Positions 15,952 to 25,021 of a stretch of 64,000 nucleotides of DNA are shown piece after piece. Source of the DNA: Janthinobacterium psychrotolerans (lineage in GTDB: Bacteria > Pseudomonadota > Gammaproteobacteria > Burkholderiales > Burkholderiaceae_D); the NCBI RefSeq assembly GCF_001677885.1, contig NZ_LOCQ01000062.1, positions 434,001 through 498,000 on the forward strand. The letters run 5' to 3'. The notes under the pieces were generated by a model. That model saw only the letters and a program-made list of their open reading frames with translations, had not been told where the DNA came from and made no database searches. The number at the start of each line of letters is the position of its first letter. Position 1 is the first letter of the stretch. The position numbers and the translations under genes were made by a program.

Positions 15952-17348
15952 GGCGTGCCCGTCGCTTTGGTCGATGGTGTGCGCGTCAGCGCTTCGAGAA
16001 AGGTGCGCGTCACGCGCAGGCCGTTGGCGTAGGACACGCCGCGCGCATCGAGCCGGCTTTGCAGGTTCATCAGTGGCTCATCGGTACTGGCGGCCAGCAG
16101 GGCAAAATCATACAGGCCGGGAAATTTGCGGTAGGCGCGTACACACAGCACGGCGCGCAGTGGCAGGCTGGCGTTCCTGACGAACTGTTCGGTGCAGTGC
16201 GGCCCCGTCAGGTGGGCACTTTTGTAGCTGCCGAAGCTTTCGTTCTTGAACGAGGTGCTGGCCAGCTCGGCAAAGCGCAGCGCGCCCAGTTCGCTGCTGC
16301 GCAGAAATTCGTGGCGCATCGACACCTGTCCCGTTTGCAGGGCGCCGGAAATGAAGATCGCCGATTCCATGGCGCAGCTGGTGTTGTCGATGGTATAGGG
16401 CTTGTCGGCTTTCACATTTGAGCGGCCCCAGCAGCGCATCTGTTCCGATTCGCGCACCGGCACCCGGTACGGGCCCATGGCTTTCAGGCTCAATGGGGTT
16501 GCCAGCAAACGCGCCAGCATGGCGTCCTGATGCGCCAGCAGTTGCGCCGTGATCACCGCCTTGAAGTCTTTCGGCGGTTTGGCCAGGCGCGATGCCTGCT
16601 CCAGCAACTGCTGGGCATAGCGGGCCGGCACCAGGAAGCTGACCAGTTCGCCATCGAGGCGTTTCGACACATTGATGCCGGCCACGTCGCCGCTGGCCGT
16701 CACGCTGGGCCCGCCGCTCATGCCGGAATTGATCGGCCCCGTAAACATCAGCTGGTCGTAAAAGCTGCGCGTCACCACGCCGTTGTAGGCGCCTTCGGAA
16801 ATGGCAAATCCCAGGTCCAGCGGATTGCCCATCGAATACAGATACTGGCCCTGGGTCAGGGTCGCCAGTTGCGCCGGCATCTGGAAAAAGCCCGTGCCAT
16901 GGCGGTTGACACGTATCACGGCCAGGTCGTGCAGCACGTCAACCGCCAGCAACTCCACATTGCCGCGCTGGCCGGCCGTGTCCACCCATTCGCCGACATA
17001 GGTGTCGGGGTCGAGCGCGAATTGCGACACCACATGGTAATTGGTGACCACCAGGTCGCCGGTGCCGATCAGGAAGCCCGAGCCGACCGACGATTGCGTG
17101 CGGCCGTTCTTCAGCAGCACGCGCACTTGCAGGATGTCGGCGCGCGCCGCCGTGTACAGCTTTTGCGCGGCCGAGGAGGGGGGTGGCAAGGCGGCGTGTT
17201 CGGTTGCGGCTGGCGCTGCCGTGGCAGCAGGCGGCTTGGCGGGTGCGATGGGGGCGGTGGCGGCAAGGGGTGCGGGCGCCGGGGCGGCGTGCGTGCCGGC
17301 GGCGGCAGAAATGCCGGCCAGCAACAAGGCAATATTAAATAATTTCAT
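15948..17348 (-). CDS. Secreted trypsin-like serine protease
   Basis: The product has 466 residues from the ATG at 17348, preceded by AAGGA, with a signal peptide ending near AAGTHAAPAP. A proline/alanine-rich linker follows, then an S1C-like protease domain. The catalytic residues are His in VVTNYHVVSQF, Asp in LHDLAVIRV and Ser in NSGMSGGPSVT. There is no PDZ domain; instead about 200 residues of unknown C-terminal sequence carry several cysteines (QMRCWGRSN, DNTSCAMES, LTGPHCTEQF, AVLCVRAY), probably disulfide-linked in the periplasm. It shares an ATGA overlap with the FHA membrane protein, which suggests an envelope signalling or quality-control pair. An upstream in-frame start would add 15 residues and spoil the signal peptide. 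Confidence 0.88.
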   Translation of the reverse strand: MKLFNIALLLAGISAAAGTHAAPAPAPLAATAPIAPAKPPAATAAPAATEHAALPPPSSAAQKLYTAARADILQVRVLLKNGRTQSSVGSGFLIGTGDLVVTNYHVVSQFALDPDTYVGEWVDTAGQRGNVELLAVDVLHDLAVIRVNRHGTGFFQMPAQLATLTQGQYLYSMGNPLDLGFAISEGAYNGVVTRSFYDQLMFTGPINSGMSGGPSVTASGDVAGINVSKRLDGELVSFLVPARYAQQLLEQASRLAKPPKDFKAVITAQLLAHQDAMLARLLATPLSLKAMGPYRVPVRESEQMRCWGRSNVKADKPYTIDNTSCAMESAIFISGALQTGQVSMRHEFLRSSELGALRFAELASTSFKNESFGSYKSAHLTGPHCTEQFVRNASLPLRAVLCVRAYRKFPGLYDFALLAASTDEPLMNLQSRLDARGVSYANGLRVTRTFLEALTRTPSTKATGTP

Positions 17349-17416
17349 GCATCCTTGGGGCGTGAGGAAAGCGGTTGGCGCACCAGGCGCCACGCGCCCG
17401 GCCCGCGTGGCAACAC

Positions 17417-18082
17417 TTACAGGGCGCCGTCTTCCAGCGCCGGCGCTTCGGCCGGTGTCATCATGTGGCCAAGCTTGCTTTCCTTGGTGTTCAGGTAGTG
17501 CTGGTTGAAGGCGTTGCGGTTGACCAGCAGCGGCACCCGTTCGGCCACTGTCACGCCCAGCGCTTCCATCGCCGCGATCTTGCGCGGGTTATTGGTCATC
17601 AGGCGCAGGCTATGGATGCCGAACTGCTCGAACATCGGCTTGCACAAGGTGTAGTTGCGCGCGTCGGCCTTGAAGCCCAGTTGTTCATTCGCCTGCACCG
17701 TGTCGGCGCCGGCTTCCTGCAGGCGGTAGGCGCGGATCTTGTTGATCAGGCCGATGCCGCGTCCTTCCTGGCGCAGATACAGCAGGATGCCGCGGCCTTC
17801 CTCGGCGATGCGTTTCAGGGCGCCTTCGAGCTGCGCGCCGCAGTCGCAGCGCTGTGAAAACAGCACGTCGCCGGTCAGACACTCGGAGTGCACGCGCGCC
17901 AGCACCGGCGCGCCGTCGCCGACATTGCCCAGCACCATGGCCAGGTGTTCCTTGCCGGTCGCGTGTTCGACAAAGGCGTGCAGGGTAAACTGGGCCCACG
18001 GCGTTGGCAGTGCACAGGAAGTCGTGTAATCCAGTTCGCCTGTCGCCAGGATGTCCGCGCCGCTTTGCATGGTTGTGCTCAT
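17417..18082 (-). CDS. ribA: GTP cyclohydrolase II
   Basis: RibA opens the imidazole ring of GTP to start riboflavin synthesis, releasing formate and pyrophosphate. The zinc site is visible in [20 protein letters not shown] (three cysteines), and the catalytic and substrate region in [19 protein letters not shown]. The C-terminal [11 protein letters not shown] is typical of the single-domain enzyme. It has 221 residues from the ATG at 18082, about the normal length; a second ATG four codons later is also possible. It stands alone, without a RibB domain. It follows the phoX terminator by only about 10 bp, so its promoter must overlap that hairpin or it lives on read-through. Confidence 0.96.
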   Translation of the reverse strand: MSTTMQSGADILATGELDYTTSCALPTPWAQFTLHAFVEHATGKEHLAMVLGNVGDGAPVLARVHSECLTGDVLFSQRCDCGAQLEGALKRIAEEGRGILLYLRQEGRGIGLINKIRAYRLQEAGADTVQANEQLGFKADARNYTLCKPMFEQFGIHSLRLMTNNPRKIAAMEALGVTVAERVPLLVNRNAFNQHYLNTKESKLGHMMTPAEAPALEDGAL

Positions 18083-18093
18083 ATAAGTAAGTG

Positions 18094-18139
18094 TCAAAAA
18101 TAAAAGGCGCGCCGCACCACTCCGGTGCCGGCGCGCCTT
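18094..18139 (-). terminator. Rho-independent terminator of phoX
   Basis: On the minus strand a 10-bp stem (AAGGCGCGCC / GGCGCGCCTT, 18104-18113 and 18130-18139) is followed by a T-rich tail interrupted once by A. It lies about 109 bp after the phoX stop and just before ribA, so it should insulate ribA from phosphate-starvation transcription. Confidence 0.8.
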
Positions 18140-18247
18140 GCCATCATACCAAAAAGCAGGAAAACGGTTTCCGCCGCTGCTAGTTGGCTGATGCAATGCC
18201 TGGTGATGTACCCTTACTTCGGGGCACATCCTCCTTTTGCAAGGTGA

Positions 18248-20488
18248 TCAGCTGCCGATGCGCCCGCCATCGTTCTTGGTGATCACGATGGTGGCCGAGC
18301 GCGGCCGCTTGCCGGCGCCGTAGCCGGCGTTCGACGGCCACTGGCTGGTGTACTTGCTCGGGTCCGCGATGTTGGCCAGCGAGGTGGTCTCGCCCGGATG
18401 CTGGATATTGATGAACATGGTCTTGCCGTCGGGCGTTTCGCTGATGCCGGTGATTTCCGAGCCGACCGGGCCCACCAGGAAGCGCTTGAGCGTGTCGGCG
18501 GTGGGTTTTTTGCCGATAAAGGTGTCCACCGCCAGGTTGCCGCCGGCCGCCGTGGCGTAGTTCAGGGTGCTCTTGGCGCCGTCGCCGACCTTGCCCGGTA
18601 TGGCGGCGAGCATCATGCAGTTGGTGACATCGGTATACGCGCCATCGTCGGTCTGGATCCAGCAGATGCCGGTGTACGGACTGAAGGCCAGGCCGTCGGG
18701 GCTCGAGAAATCCTGGTCGGCCGTCAGGCTCGACAGGTTGATCTTGCTGGCGTCGGCGCCGCTCTCGGCGCCGAACAGGTAGACGTCCCAGGTAAAGCTG
18801 GTGGCGGCGGCCGCGCCCGTGCCTTCCTTGAAGCGGATGATATGGCCGTTCGGGTTGCCGTTCTGCGCCGTCGTGCCCTTCATGTCGGTATAGGCGCGCG
18901 GATTGGCGCTGTCCGGCGCCAGCTGCGACGAGCCGCTCGGATTGACGGTGCGGTTCGAGTTGTTGGTCAGCGTGTAATAGATCTCGCCGTTGGCCGGATT
19001 GACCGAGCACCATTCCGGACGGTCCATTTTGGTCGCGCCGACGGCGTCGGCCGCCAGGCGGGCGTTGACCAGCACGTCGGCCAGGTCGGCAAATTTATAG
19101 GCAGTGTAAGCCTGGATCAGCGCGTTCGACATGGCCAGTTCGATCCACTGGCCAGTGCCGTCGGCGGCCAGCTTGGCCACGTACAGCTTGCCCGAATCGA
19201 GGTATTTGTCGCCGGTGGCGATGCGGTCCGCCGGCGTCGCATCGGCGGCGGCCCAGACGGCGGCCGTGACGAATTTGTAGATGTACTCGTTGCGCGAGTC
19301 GTCGCCCATGTAGATGGCCAGCTGCTGGCCCACGGCCGGCACGCTGAAGGCGGCGCTTTCATGTGCGTAGCGGCCCAGCGCGGTGCGCTTGCGGATCGCT
19401 TTGGTCTTGTCGTACGGGTCCATCTCGACGATGTAGCCCATGCCGTTCAGTTCGTTACGGTAGTCGTCGCTGCCGTTGGTCGACGCGCCAGTCTTGCTCA
19501 GATTCCAGCGTGCGTATTTGTCGTCCGTGCCACCGGTTTCCCAGCCGTGGCGCGAGGCGCTGCCCTGGGTGCGGCCGTAGCGGTTCAGCGATGCGACCGA
19601 TTTGTCGTTGCCGCGCGCGGCGTTGTCGGTGGCCGAGCGCGTGTAGTAGCCGGCCCAGTTTTCTTCGCCGGACAGATAGCTGCCCCACGGCGACTTGCCG
19701 GTGCCGCAGTTGTTGATGGTGCCGCGCGTTTTGGTGCCGGTCGGCGAGAATTTCGTCACCAGCAGGGCGTTGCCGCGTACCGGGCCCGACAGTTCGACTT
19801 CGGTCAGCGGCGTGACGCGGCGGTTGAAGGCCGAGTCGTTGACGGTGGCCCAGCGGCCGGCCGTCTTTTTCACTTCGACCACGCTCAGGCCGTGCACGGC
19901 CACTTCCTTGTCGACTTCGGCCGCAGGGCGTGGCAGCGAGGTGGTGCCGCCATTGACGTGCAGGAAGTGCGATGACAGTTTTTCGTCGGTGGTCGCTTCG
20001 TGGTTCATCGCCAGGATGCCGCGTTCGGCGCCCGAAGCGAGCGGCGTGCCGGTGGCGGACAGGCCGTAGTATTCCATGCCGTCATGATGGTCGCCGGCGC
20101 GGTTCTCGAAATCGGTATCGCTGCCGTCGTTCTTGTAGGCGGGCGTGGCCGGGCGCAGCGAGTCGCCCAATGCGTACAGCGCGGTGGCGGTGTAGCCGGC
20201 CGGCACCGAGACGACATCGGCCAGGCTTTTTGGCACGGCCGTAAACGCCAGCAGTTTTTCAGCCGGCGCAGGTGGCACCACCGCCACCGGGTCGCTGTCG
20301 CCACCGCAGGCCGACAGGCCCATGGAGCCCATGACGGCGGTGGCGGCCGTGACGGCGCTGCCGCGCAGCCAGTTGCGGCGGCTCAGGCGTGCGTTCAGGA
20401 TGCTGTTGAAATGGTTGTCGTGGGACGCGTTGCTGTCGATGTCGTTCAGATCGGTGGCGCTGATGGCCAGATCGTTGGGCTTGTTCAT
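18248..20488 (-). CDS. phoX: PhoX family alkaline phosphatase
   Basis: PhoX is a calcium/iron-dependent periplasmic phosphatase that frees phosphate from organic esters. This protein has 746 residues. A Tat-type signal is visible: SRRNWLRG at residues 36-43, followed by a short hydrophobic stretch and SACGG. Family segments include AILAMNHEATTDE, CGTGKSPWGSYLSGEENW, RYAHESAAFSV, AIYMGDDSRNEYIYKFV and RPEWCSVNPANGEIYYTLTN. An array of Pho boxes stands directly upstream, matching expected PhoB control. The gene is monocistronic, with its own terminator at 18094-18139. Family assignment is firm; substrate range is not readable from sequence. Confidence 0.95.
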   Translation of the reverse strand: MNKPNDLAISATDLNDIDSNASHDNHFNSILNARLSRRNWLRGSAVTAATAVMGSMGLSACGGDSDPVAVVPPAPAEKLLAFTAVPKSLADVVSVPAGYTATALYALGDSLRPATPAYKNDGSDTDFENRAGDHHDGMEYYGLSATGTPLASGAERGILAMNHEATTDEKLSSHFLHVNGGTTSLPRPAAEVDKEVAVHGLSVVEVKKTAGRWATVNDSAFNRRVTPLTEVELSGPVRGNALLVTKFSPTGTKTRGTINNCGTGKSPWGSYLSGEENWAGYYTRSATDNAARGNDKSVASLNRYGRTQGSASRHGWETGGTDDKYARWNLSKTGASTNGSDDYRNELNGMGYIVEMDPYDKTKAIRKRTALGRYAHESAAFSVPAVGQQLAIYMGDDSRNEYIYKFVTAAVWAAADATPADRIATGDKYLDSGKLYVAKLAADGTGQWIELAMSNALIQAYTAYKFADLADVLVNARLAADAVGATKMDRPEWCSVNPANGEIYYTLTNNSNRTVNPSGSSQLAPDSANPRAYTDMKGTTAQNGNPNGHIIRFKEGTGAAAATSFTWDVYLFGAESGADASKINLSSLTADQDFSSPDGLAFSPYTGICWIQTDDGAYTDVTNCMMLAAIPGKVGDGAKSTLNYATAAGGNLAVDTFIGKKPTADTLKRFLVGPVGSEITGISETPDGKTMFINIQHPGETTSLANIADPSKYTSQWPSNAGYGAGKRPRSATIVITKNDGGRIGS

Positions 20489-20535
20489 GGGCTGCGATGT
20501 CCTGTGGTTGCGTGATTAAATGGCAACCGGATGAT

Positions 20536-20586
20536 AGACAGCCAATATGACAGCTTCGTGACAATTGCGTGTCAGTTTGATGACAG
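20536..20586 (-). promoter_or_regulatory. Tandem Pho boxes (five units) upstream of phoX
   Basis: On the minus strand five 7-bp units repeat every 11 bp, separated by four bases: CTGTCAT, CTGACAC, TTGTCAC, CTGTCAT and GCTGTCT. This is the known PhoB site pattern, in which each pair of units binds a PhoB dimer. The last unit abuts a TATCAT -10 element (20531-20536), so PhoB would replace the -35 contact. The unit starts (20586, 20575, 20564, 20553, 20542) keep exact spacing. Confidence 0.92.
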
Positions 20587-20640
20587 GCCGTGGCGCGCCC
20601 GCGGATCGGGCGTGCCACGGCCTGGTGCATGTACATCGGT

Positions 20641-21342
20641 TTAGTACGGCAGGTCGAACAGCAGCAATTCGGCTGCTTCGGCCTGGGTGAAGCTCACTTT
20701 CGCCTCTTGCGTCAGTTTCAGCGCATCGCCGGTTTTCAGCGGCGTGCCATTGACCACCAGGCTGCCGCGGATCAGGTGCACATAGGCGGTGCGGCCTTCG
20801 TCCAGAGCATGTTCCAGGACGTCGCCTTCTTTCATGATGCTGGCGTAGATCGATGCGTCCTGGTGGATCAGTACCGAACCCTGGCGACCATCGGAAGACG
20901 CCACCAGGCGCAGCTTGCCCAGTTTGCTTTCCGGTGCGAAGTGTTTCTCTTCGTAGCTGGGCGCGATGCCCGTCACGTTCGGCTGGATCCAGATCTGCAG
21001 GAAATGCAGGCCATCCGTTTGCGAGTGGTTGAACTCGCTGTGACGCACGCCGCTGCCGGCGCTCATGCGCTGGACATCGCCGTAGTGCAGCACCGAACCG
21101 GTGCCCATGCTGTCCTTGTGTTCCAGCGCGCCGTCGAGCACATACGAGATGATTTCCATGTCGCGGTGGCCGTGGGTGCCGAAACCCTGGCCCGGCGTGA
21201 CCCGGTCTTCATTAATCACCAGCAAAGGACCAAAGCCCATGTGTTTCGGATCGTGGTAGCTGCCGAACGAAAAGCTGTGGTGGGAATTGAGCCAGCCGTG
21301 GTTCGCTGCGCCGCGTTCTTCGCTATGACGGATTTGTAACAT
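20641..21342 (-). CDS. Pirin family protein (YhhW-type)
   Basis: This 233-residue bicupin is of the same length and pattern as E. coli YhhW, a pirin with quercetin 2,3-dioxygenase activity in vitro. Metal ligands are visible as H57 and H59 (FGTHGHRDME), H101 and E103 (GVRHSEFNH). The N-terminal block GAANHGWLNSHHSFSFGSYH is the family hallmark. It is cytosolic. A LysR regulator is transcribed divergently 174 bp away and probably controls it, as is common for pirins. The natural substrate is not known, so only the family and metal site are asserted. Confidence 0.92.
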   Translation of the reverse strand: MLQIRHSEERGAANHGWLNSHHSFSFGSYHDPKHMGFGPLLVINEDRVTPGQGFGTHGHRDMEIISYVLDGALEHKDSMGTGSVLHYGDVQRMSAGSGVRHSEFNHSQTDGLHFLQIWIQPNVTGIAPSYEEKHFAPESKLGKLRLVASSDGRQGSVLIHQDASIYASIMKEGDVLEHALDEGRTAYVHLIRGSLVVNGTPLKTGDALKLTQEAKVSFTQAEAAELLLFDLPY

Positions 21343-21516
21343 GGTGAGGCTCCATTTCTTGATAGGTTAATGTGCGATAATTTCGAAGGACCGTTGCCCG
21401 CCTTTGTGTTCCTTGCCGGGCCAACTTCGTCTTTCGTAGTGCGATGAAGAGAGTATAGGCCCGCCTGCAGAGAAAGAAAAACGGAAAGATTACCGTGCTA
21501 TGATCGAAAAAATCGA

Positions 21517-22455
21517 ATGTTAAGACTCAGCCTGGAAGCCCTGCAAATCGTCGACGCCATCGACCGCCGCGGCTCGTTCTCGTCGGCCGGCAAGGAGCTG
21601 CACAAAGTGCCGTCGACCATCTCGTATACCGTCGCCAAGCTTGAAGACGACCTGGGGGTGCAGGTATTCCAGCGCAATGGCCCGAAAGTGGTGTTGACGG
21701 CGGCCGGCCAGGAATTGCTGAAAGAAGGGCGCTACCTGCTCAAAGCCGCGCAGGACCTGGAGCACCGCGTGCGCCGCGTCGCCTCGGGCTGGGAGACGGA
21801 ACTGGCGATCGGCCTCGATTCCGTATTTTCCGCGCTGGCTCTGACCGGCGATATTGCCGCGTTTTACGCGGTGGCGCAGCAGACGCGTTTGCGCCTGGTG
21901 CAGGAAACCTTGTCGGGCACCTGGGAGGCGCTGCTGGAACGCCGCGTCGACCTGCTGGTCGGCGCGGCCGGCGACGGCCCGCCCGGCGGCGGCTATATTG
22001 CCCAGCCGCTCGGCATGCTCGACTTTGTCTTTGCGGTGGCGCCCACGCATGCGCTGGCCGCCATCGACCGGCCCCTGACGCGTGGCGACCTGCAGCATCA
22101 CCGCGCCGTGGTGGTGGCCGACTCGGCGCGCCAGCTGGCGCCGCGCACGGTGGGCCTGCTGCTGGGGCAAGACGCGCTGACGGTACCGAGCATGCAAGTA
22201 AAATTCGATTACCAGGTGCTGGGCCTGGGTTTCGGCTTTTTGCCGGGGCCCTGCGCACGCGCCGCCATCGCGCGCGGCCTGCTGCTGGAAAAGGCCGTGG
22301 AAGAACCGAAGCCGGCCGAAACGTTTTATCTGGCCTGGCGCGTGGGCGAAGATGGCGCGGCCCTGCGCTGGTGGATGGCGCGCATGCGCGAGCCGGAATT
22401 GTTCGCCCGCCTGACGCAATATATGCCCGGCACCTCGCCCTTGCCAGCGGCTTGA
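21517..22455 (+). CDS. LysR-family transcriptional regulator
   Basis: This 312-residue protein has an N-terminal winged helix with LEALQIVDAIDRRGSFSSAG and the recognition stretch KVPSTISYTVAKLEDDLGV, followed by the periplasmic-binding-like effector domain (for example LAIGLDSVFSAL and VLGLGFGFLPG). The layout matches LysR regulators close to YhaJ. It is divergent from the pirin gene, the usual arrangement for a LysR protein and its target. The ATG at 21517 gives the normal N-terminus, MLRLSLEALQIV. The effector is unknown. Confidence 0.93.
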   Translation: MLRLSLEALQIVDAIDRRGSFSSAGKELHKVPSTISYTVAKLEDDLGVQVFQRNGPKVVLTAAGQELLKEGRYLLKAAQDLEHRVRRVASGWETELAIGLDSVFSALALTGDIAAFYAVAQQTRLRLVQETLSGTWEALLERRVDLLVGAAGDGPPGGGYIAQPLGMLDFVFAVAPTHALAAIDRPLTRGDLQHHRAVVVADSARQLAPRTVGLLLGQDALTVPSMQVKFDYQVLGLGFGFLPGPCARAAIARGLLLEKAVEEPKPAETFYLAWRVGEDGAALRWWMARMREPELFARLTQYMPGTSPLPAA

Positions 22456-22501
22456 TCGAAGGCAATCACGCGCCGCCGCCATGGGCGGAGACTGCAAAAT
22501 G

Positions 22502-22532
22502 TTGACATAGGCCAACAATTTCAGGTTACTAT
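22502..22532 (+). promoter_or_regulatory. Putative sigma-70 promoter for PAS-GGDEF-EAL gene
   Basis: A consensus TTGACA stands at 22502-22507 and a TACTAT at 22527-22532, giving a 19-bp spacer, a little long. It lies about 110 bp upstream of the GTG start and after the LysR stop, so the signalling gene likely has its own promoter. Confidence 0.55.
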
Positions 22533-22643
22533 ATTCGCAGCATTTTGCGCCAAACTCCAAGCCCGATCGCGGGATTTTGATGATGACACTCCCAGTAGCG
22601 CCCACTTTATGCCTTCCCCCGTTTGCTGTTGTGCGGAGGCGCC

Positions 22644-24800
22644 GTGCTTGAGGCGCGGGTAGCGCAGTGTTTGCGCCTCAGTCATGAAGCGCAGCAGCAG
22701 GGCGGTCTGCAACTGGCCGCGACCCTGGCGCAGTTGCAGGGCGAGCTGGAACAGTTGCGTGGCGCCAGCCGGCCCGTGCTGCGGCTGGCGCCGGCCGACG
22801 CCTTGCTGGAAATCGACCTCGAGGGCTATCTGATCGGCTGGAACCACGGCGCCGAGCAGATGTTCGGCTATGCCGAGTTCGAGGCGCTGGGCCAGCACAT
22901 CCTGTTGCTGTATCCGCCCGACGATGTGCAGGCGAGCGCCGTCGAATTGCTGCCGGTGCAAGCCGAGGTCGCCGTCGATGTGCTGCGGCGCAAGAAGTCG
23001 GGCGTGCTGACCTGGCTGCGCATGCAGCGCCATGCCATGTTCGACCAGGCCGGCAAGATCTGCGGCATGGCCGTGCGCCTGTCGGCGCTGGCCGAACCGT
23101 TGACCGATATCGACAAGGTCAGGCTGCACGCGCGCATTATCGAAGACAGCGAGCAGGGCGTCCTGATCACCGACGCCGACGAGCGCATCGTTTCCGTCAA
23201 CAGTTCCTTCAGCCGCATTACCGGTTACTCGCCGTTTGAAGCCATCGGCCGCACGCCTGACCTGCTGCGCTCGGGCGTGCACGATGTCGAGTTTCGCGCC
23301 AAGGTGCGCGCCGCCATGCGCGGCCACGGTTCCTGGCGCGGCGAAATCATCGGCCGGCGCAAGAATGGCGAACTGTTTCCGCAAGCGGTCACCATCAGCG
23401 TGGTGCGCAACGAGTACGGCGACATCAGCCATGTGTTCTCGCTGTTTTCCGATATCTCGGTGCACAAGGATGCCGAGGCGCGTATGCAGCGCATGGCCAA
23501 TTACGACACCTTGACGGGACTGCCCAACCGCTGCCTGCTGAACCAGCTGGTGGTGCAGGGGCTGGCCGAAGCGAAGCGCCAGGAAACCCATGGCGCGCTG
23601 ATGGTGATCGATATCAGCCGCATCGGCTCGATCAGCGACACCCTGGGCCACGAAGTGGGCGACCAGCTGGTCATTGCGATTGGCGCGCTGTTCCGTGGCG
23701 CGCTGCGCGACGCCGATATCCTGGCGCGCGTCGACAACAGCAAATTCGTCGTCGCCCTGCTGCATATCGAAAAACGCGAGCATGCGGCCAATGTGGCGCA
23801 AAAGCTGCTCAACCTGCTCGACGCGCCGATCCGCATCGATGCCCATGCGCTGTACGTGGGCGCCAGCATCGGTATTACCGTGTATCCGGAAGATGGCATG
23901 GAAGCGCCGGCGCTGTTCCGCTTTGCCGACGTGGCCGTGGCGAAAGCGGCGCAGACCATCGAACCGACTTTCCTGTTCTACCGCGAAGACATGAACCGCC
24001 GCGCCAAGGAGCATTTGCGCCTGGAAAGCGAAATGCGCCTGGCATTGGGCGACCAGGAACTGGAGCTGCATTACCAGCCGAAAGTAAGCTTGATCAACGG
24101 CCAGATCGTCGGCGCCGAAGCCTTGCTGCGCTGGAAACATCCGCTGCGCGGCATGGTCTCGCCGGGCGTGTTCATCCCGGTGGCCGAGGAAACCAGCCTG
24201 ATTCTGGAACTGGGTACCTGGGTGCTCGATGAAGCCTGCCGCCAGATCCGCGAGTGGGAAGACCGCGGCTTGCGCATGCCGGTGATCGCCGTCAACCTGT
24301 CGGCGCGCCAGTTCGACGCCCACTTGCCAGCCAGGGTGGCGGCCGTGCTGGAGCGCTATCGTGTGCGGCCGGACCAGATCATGCTGGAAATTACCGAAAG
24401 CCTGCTGATGCGCGGGGCCGACAAGGTGATCGAGATCATGAACGAGCTGGTGGCCATGGGTCTGTCGCTGGCGCTGGACGACTTCGGCACCGGCTATTCC
24501 AGCCTGGCCTACCTGAAAAAATTCCCGATCAGTACCCTGAAAATCGACCGCGCTTTCGTGATCGGCTTGCCCTACGAGGAAAACGATTGCGCCATCGCGC
24601 GCGCCATCGTCACCATGGCGCAGCAGCTGCGCCAGGAAATCGTCGCCGAAGGCGTGGAAACACCGGAACAGATGCGGTTTTTACGCAGCCTCGGTTGCGA
24701 CCAGCTGCAAGGTTATCTGTTCAGCCCGGCAGTGACGGCGGTGGAATTCGAGGCCATGCTCGGCGAGGGCAGGCAGCTGATGCTCGAAGAGATCATGTAG
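22644..24800 (+). CDS. PAS-PAS-GGDEF(degenerate)-EAL protein, probable c-di-GMP phosphodiesterase
   Basis: The protein has about 718 residues, starting at GTG 22644 because GGAGG lies just before it. Two PAS domains come first (about residues 45-140 and 160-285). A GGDEF-type domain follows in which the signature reads VDNSKF near residue 363, so it should not make c-di-GMP. The C-terminal EAL domain looks complete: AEALLRW near 490, EITES, DDFGTGYSS, the lysine in LKIDRAF, and AEGVETPEQ. It probably hydrolyses c-di-GMP under control of the PAS sensors, with the dead GGDEF perhaps acting as a GTP-binding switch. There is no membrane segment. It stands as a single gene. Confidence 0.92.
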   Translation: MLEARVAQCLRLSHEAQQQGGLQLAATLAQLQGELEQLRGASRPVLRLAPADALLEIDLEGYLIGWNHGAEQMFGYAEFEALGQHILLLYPPDDVQASAVELLPVQAEVAVDVLRRKKSGVLTWLRMQRHAMFDQAGKICGMAVRLSALAEPLTDIDKVRLHARIIEDSEQGVLITDADERIVSVNSSFSRITGYSPFEAIGRTPDLLRSGVHDVEFRAKVRAAMRGHGSWRGEIIGRRKNGELFPQAVTISVVRNEYGDISHVFSLFSDISVHKDAEARMQRMANYDTLTGLPNRCLLNQLVVQGLAEAKRQETHGALMVIDISRIGSISDTLGHEVGDQLVIAIGALFRGALRDADILARVDNSKFVVALLHIEKREHAANVAQKLLNLLDAPIRIDAHALYVGASIGITVYPEDGMEAPALFRFADVAVAKAAQTIEPTFLFYREDMNRRAKEHLRLESEMRLALGDQELELHYQPKVSLINGQIVGAEALLRWKHPLRGMVSPGVFIPVAEETSLILELGTWVLDEACRQIREWEDRGLRMPVIAVNLSARQFDAHLPARVAAVLERYRVRPDQIMLEITESLLMRGADKVIEIMNELVAMGLSLALDDFGTGYSSLAYLKKFPISTLKIDRAFVIGLPYEENDCAIARAIVTMAQQLRQEIVAEGVETPEQMRFLRSLGCDQLQGYLFSPAVTAVEFEAMLGEGRQLMLEEIM

Positions 24801-24802
24801 TA

Positions 24803-25021
24803 TCAGAGCCGCAGCAGGGTGCGAAAGCCGCGCGCCGCGTAATACGACTCGGCGCCGTTATGATAGATAAATACCTGGCCGTAGCGGCGGTCGCCAAACA
24901 GCGCGCCGCCCTGTTTCCTGATGCTGTCCGGGGTCTGTCGCCAGCTCGAGGTTTTCCGGTCGAATTCACCCAGCTGCTGCAGTTGCCGGTATTGGCCCTC
25001 CGTCAGCAGGGCCAGGCCCAT
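24803..25021 (-). pseudogene. DUF4256 gene remnant, C-terminal 72 codons
   Basis: The frame from 25021 to 24803 reads MGLALLTEGQYRQLQQLG and ends with the strongly conserved DUF4256 tail (KTSSWRQTP, GGALFGDRRYGQVFIYHNGA, YYAARGF). Full DUF4256 proteins are near 185 residues, so about 110 N-terminal residues are missing. The break falls immediately before a chance or native ATG. On the other side of the break begins the tail of a histidine kinase on the opposite strand. I read this as a gene cut by deletion rather than a functional short protein. The function of DUF4256 is unknown. Confidence 0.8.

Noticed and set aside
22521..24323. 600-codon open frame on the minus strand opposite the PAS-GGDEF-EAL gene
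   Set aside because: The plus strand carries clear PAS and EAL motifs throughout; the antisense product has no recognisable feature.
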